The notes beneath the pieces were generated by a model. The model saw only the letters and a program-made list of their open reading frames with translations. It made no database searches and had not been told where the DNA came from. The position numbers and the translations under genes were made by a program. Positions 63,958 to 64,000 of a DNA stretch of 64,000 bases are shown one piece after another. Within the stretch, counting starts at the first letter, position 1, and the number at the start of each line of letters is the position of its first letter. This DNA comes from Acetobacter tropicalis (lineage in GTDB: Bacteria > Pseudomonadota > Alphaproteobacteria > Acetobacterales > Acetobacteraceae), in NCBI RefSeq assembly GCF_001580915.1, contig NZ_LHZQ01000212.1, forward strand, positions 1 through 64,000, written 5' to 3'.

Positions 63958-64000
63958 AACTATCTCTTACCTATCGGGTCTGGCTGTCTCCACAAAACCC

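Noticed and set aside
1-64000. CRISPR array, prophage, rRNA or tRNA genes
   Set aside because: Looked for regularly spaced repeats, phage structural genes and conserved RNA motifs; none seen apart from the riboswitches.

Overview
The window looks like chromosomal DNA of an acetic acid bacterium (Acetobacteraceae, Acetobacter-like). This is inferred from moderately high GC, hopanoid transport genes, a cytochrome bc1 complex beside a CioAB-type cytochrome bd oxidase, many TonB-dependent receptors and acetic-acid-bacterial style insertion-sequence remnants. I saw no rRNA, tRNA or CRISPR array. All family calls come from reading motifs and remembered family features; no database search was run.

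Layout. 1-1.6 kb: a hexanucleotide repeat at the edge and an MFS exporter. 1.7-9.3 kb (minus): an FMN riboswitch, then ribD-ribE-ribBA-ribH, then hpnL and hpnN in the same direction. 9.6-12.4 kb (plus): cytochrome bc1 in the order cytochrome b, c1, Rieske. 12.9-18.3 kb: exported peroxiredoxin, BBP2-type porin, flavodoxin-like reductase, small unknown proteins and a YfdX-family protein. 18.5-26.1 kb (minus): LysR regulator, moaA, an FdhF/YdeP molybdopterin oxidoreductase, a nitrate-reductase-associated protein and the bd oxidase cydAB with a 49-aa accessory subunit. 26.4-28.3 kb (plus): a DyP peroxidase with an encapsulin targeting tail and its encapsulin shell. 28.7-29.0 kb: CsaA-like protein.

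29.2-39.2 kb is a vitamin B12-related locus with three separate cobalamin riboswitches. One lies ahead of a Rieske oxygenase. Two form a divergent pair, one facing a TonB receptor and the other an operon of an unknown 137-aa protein, a BtuB-like receptor and a PepSY membrane protein. A MetR-like regulator sits between. Short cysteine-rich ORFs follow two of the aptamers.

39.3-47.3 kb holds an RBBP9-type hydrolase, a 1-Cys peroxiredoxin and a choline-sulfate divergon: a LysR regulator opposite a frameshifted choline sulfatase, a TonB receptor and an MFS transporter. 47.7-50.5 kb is aconitase B. 51.2-53.2 kb is a graveyard of IS3 and IS110 fragments. 53.5-63.0 kb is a compact purine/nucleoside scavenging locus: GntR regulator, TonB receptor, AzgA-type permease, exported nucleoside hydrolase, adenine deaminase, AbgA-like amidohydrolase and phosphoribosyltransferase. 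The last four coding boundaries overlap or nearly touch. The window ends in IS5 and IS3 remnants that cut into the last gene of that operon.

The strongest candidates for little-described biology are the B12-riboswitch locus with its Rieske oxygenase and cysteine-rich ORFs, and the TonB-linked purine operon with an AbgA-type amidohydrolase.
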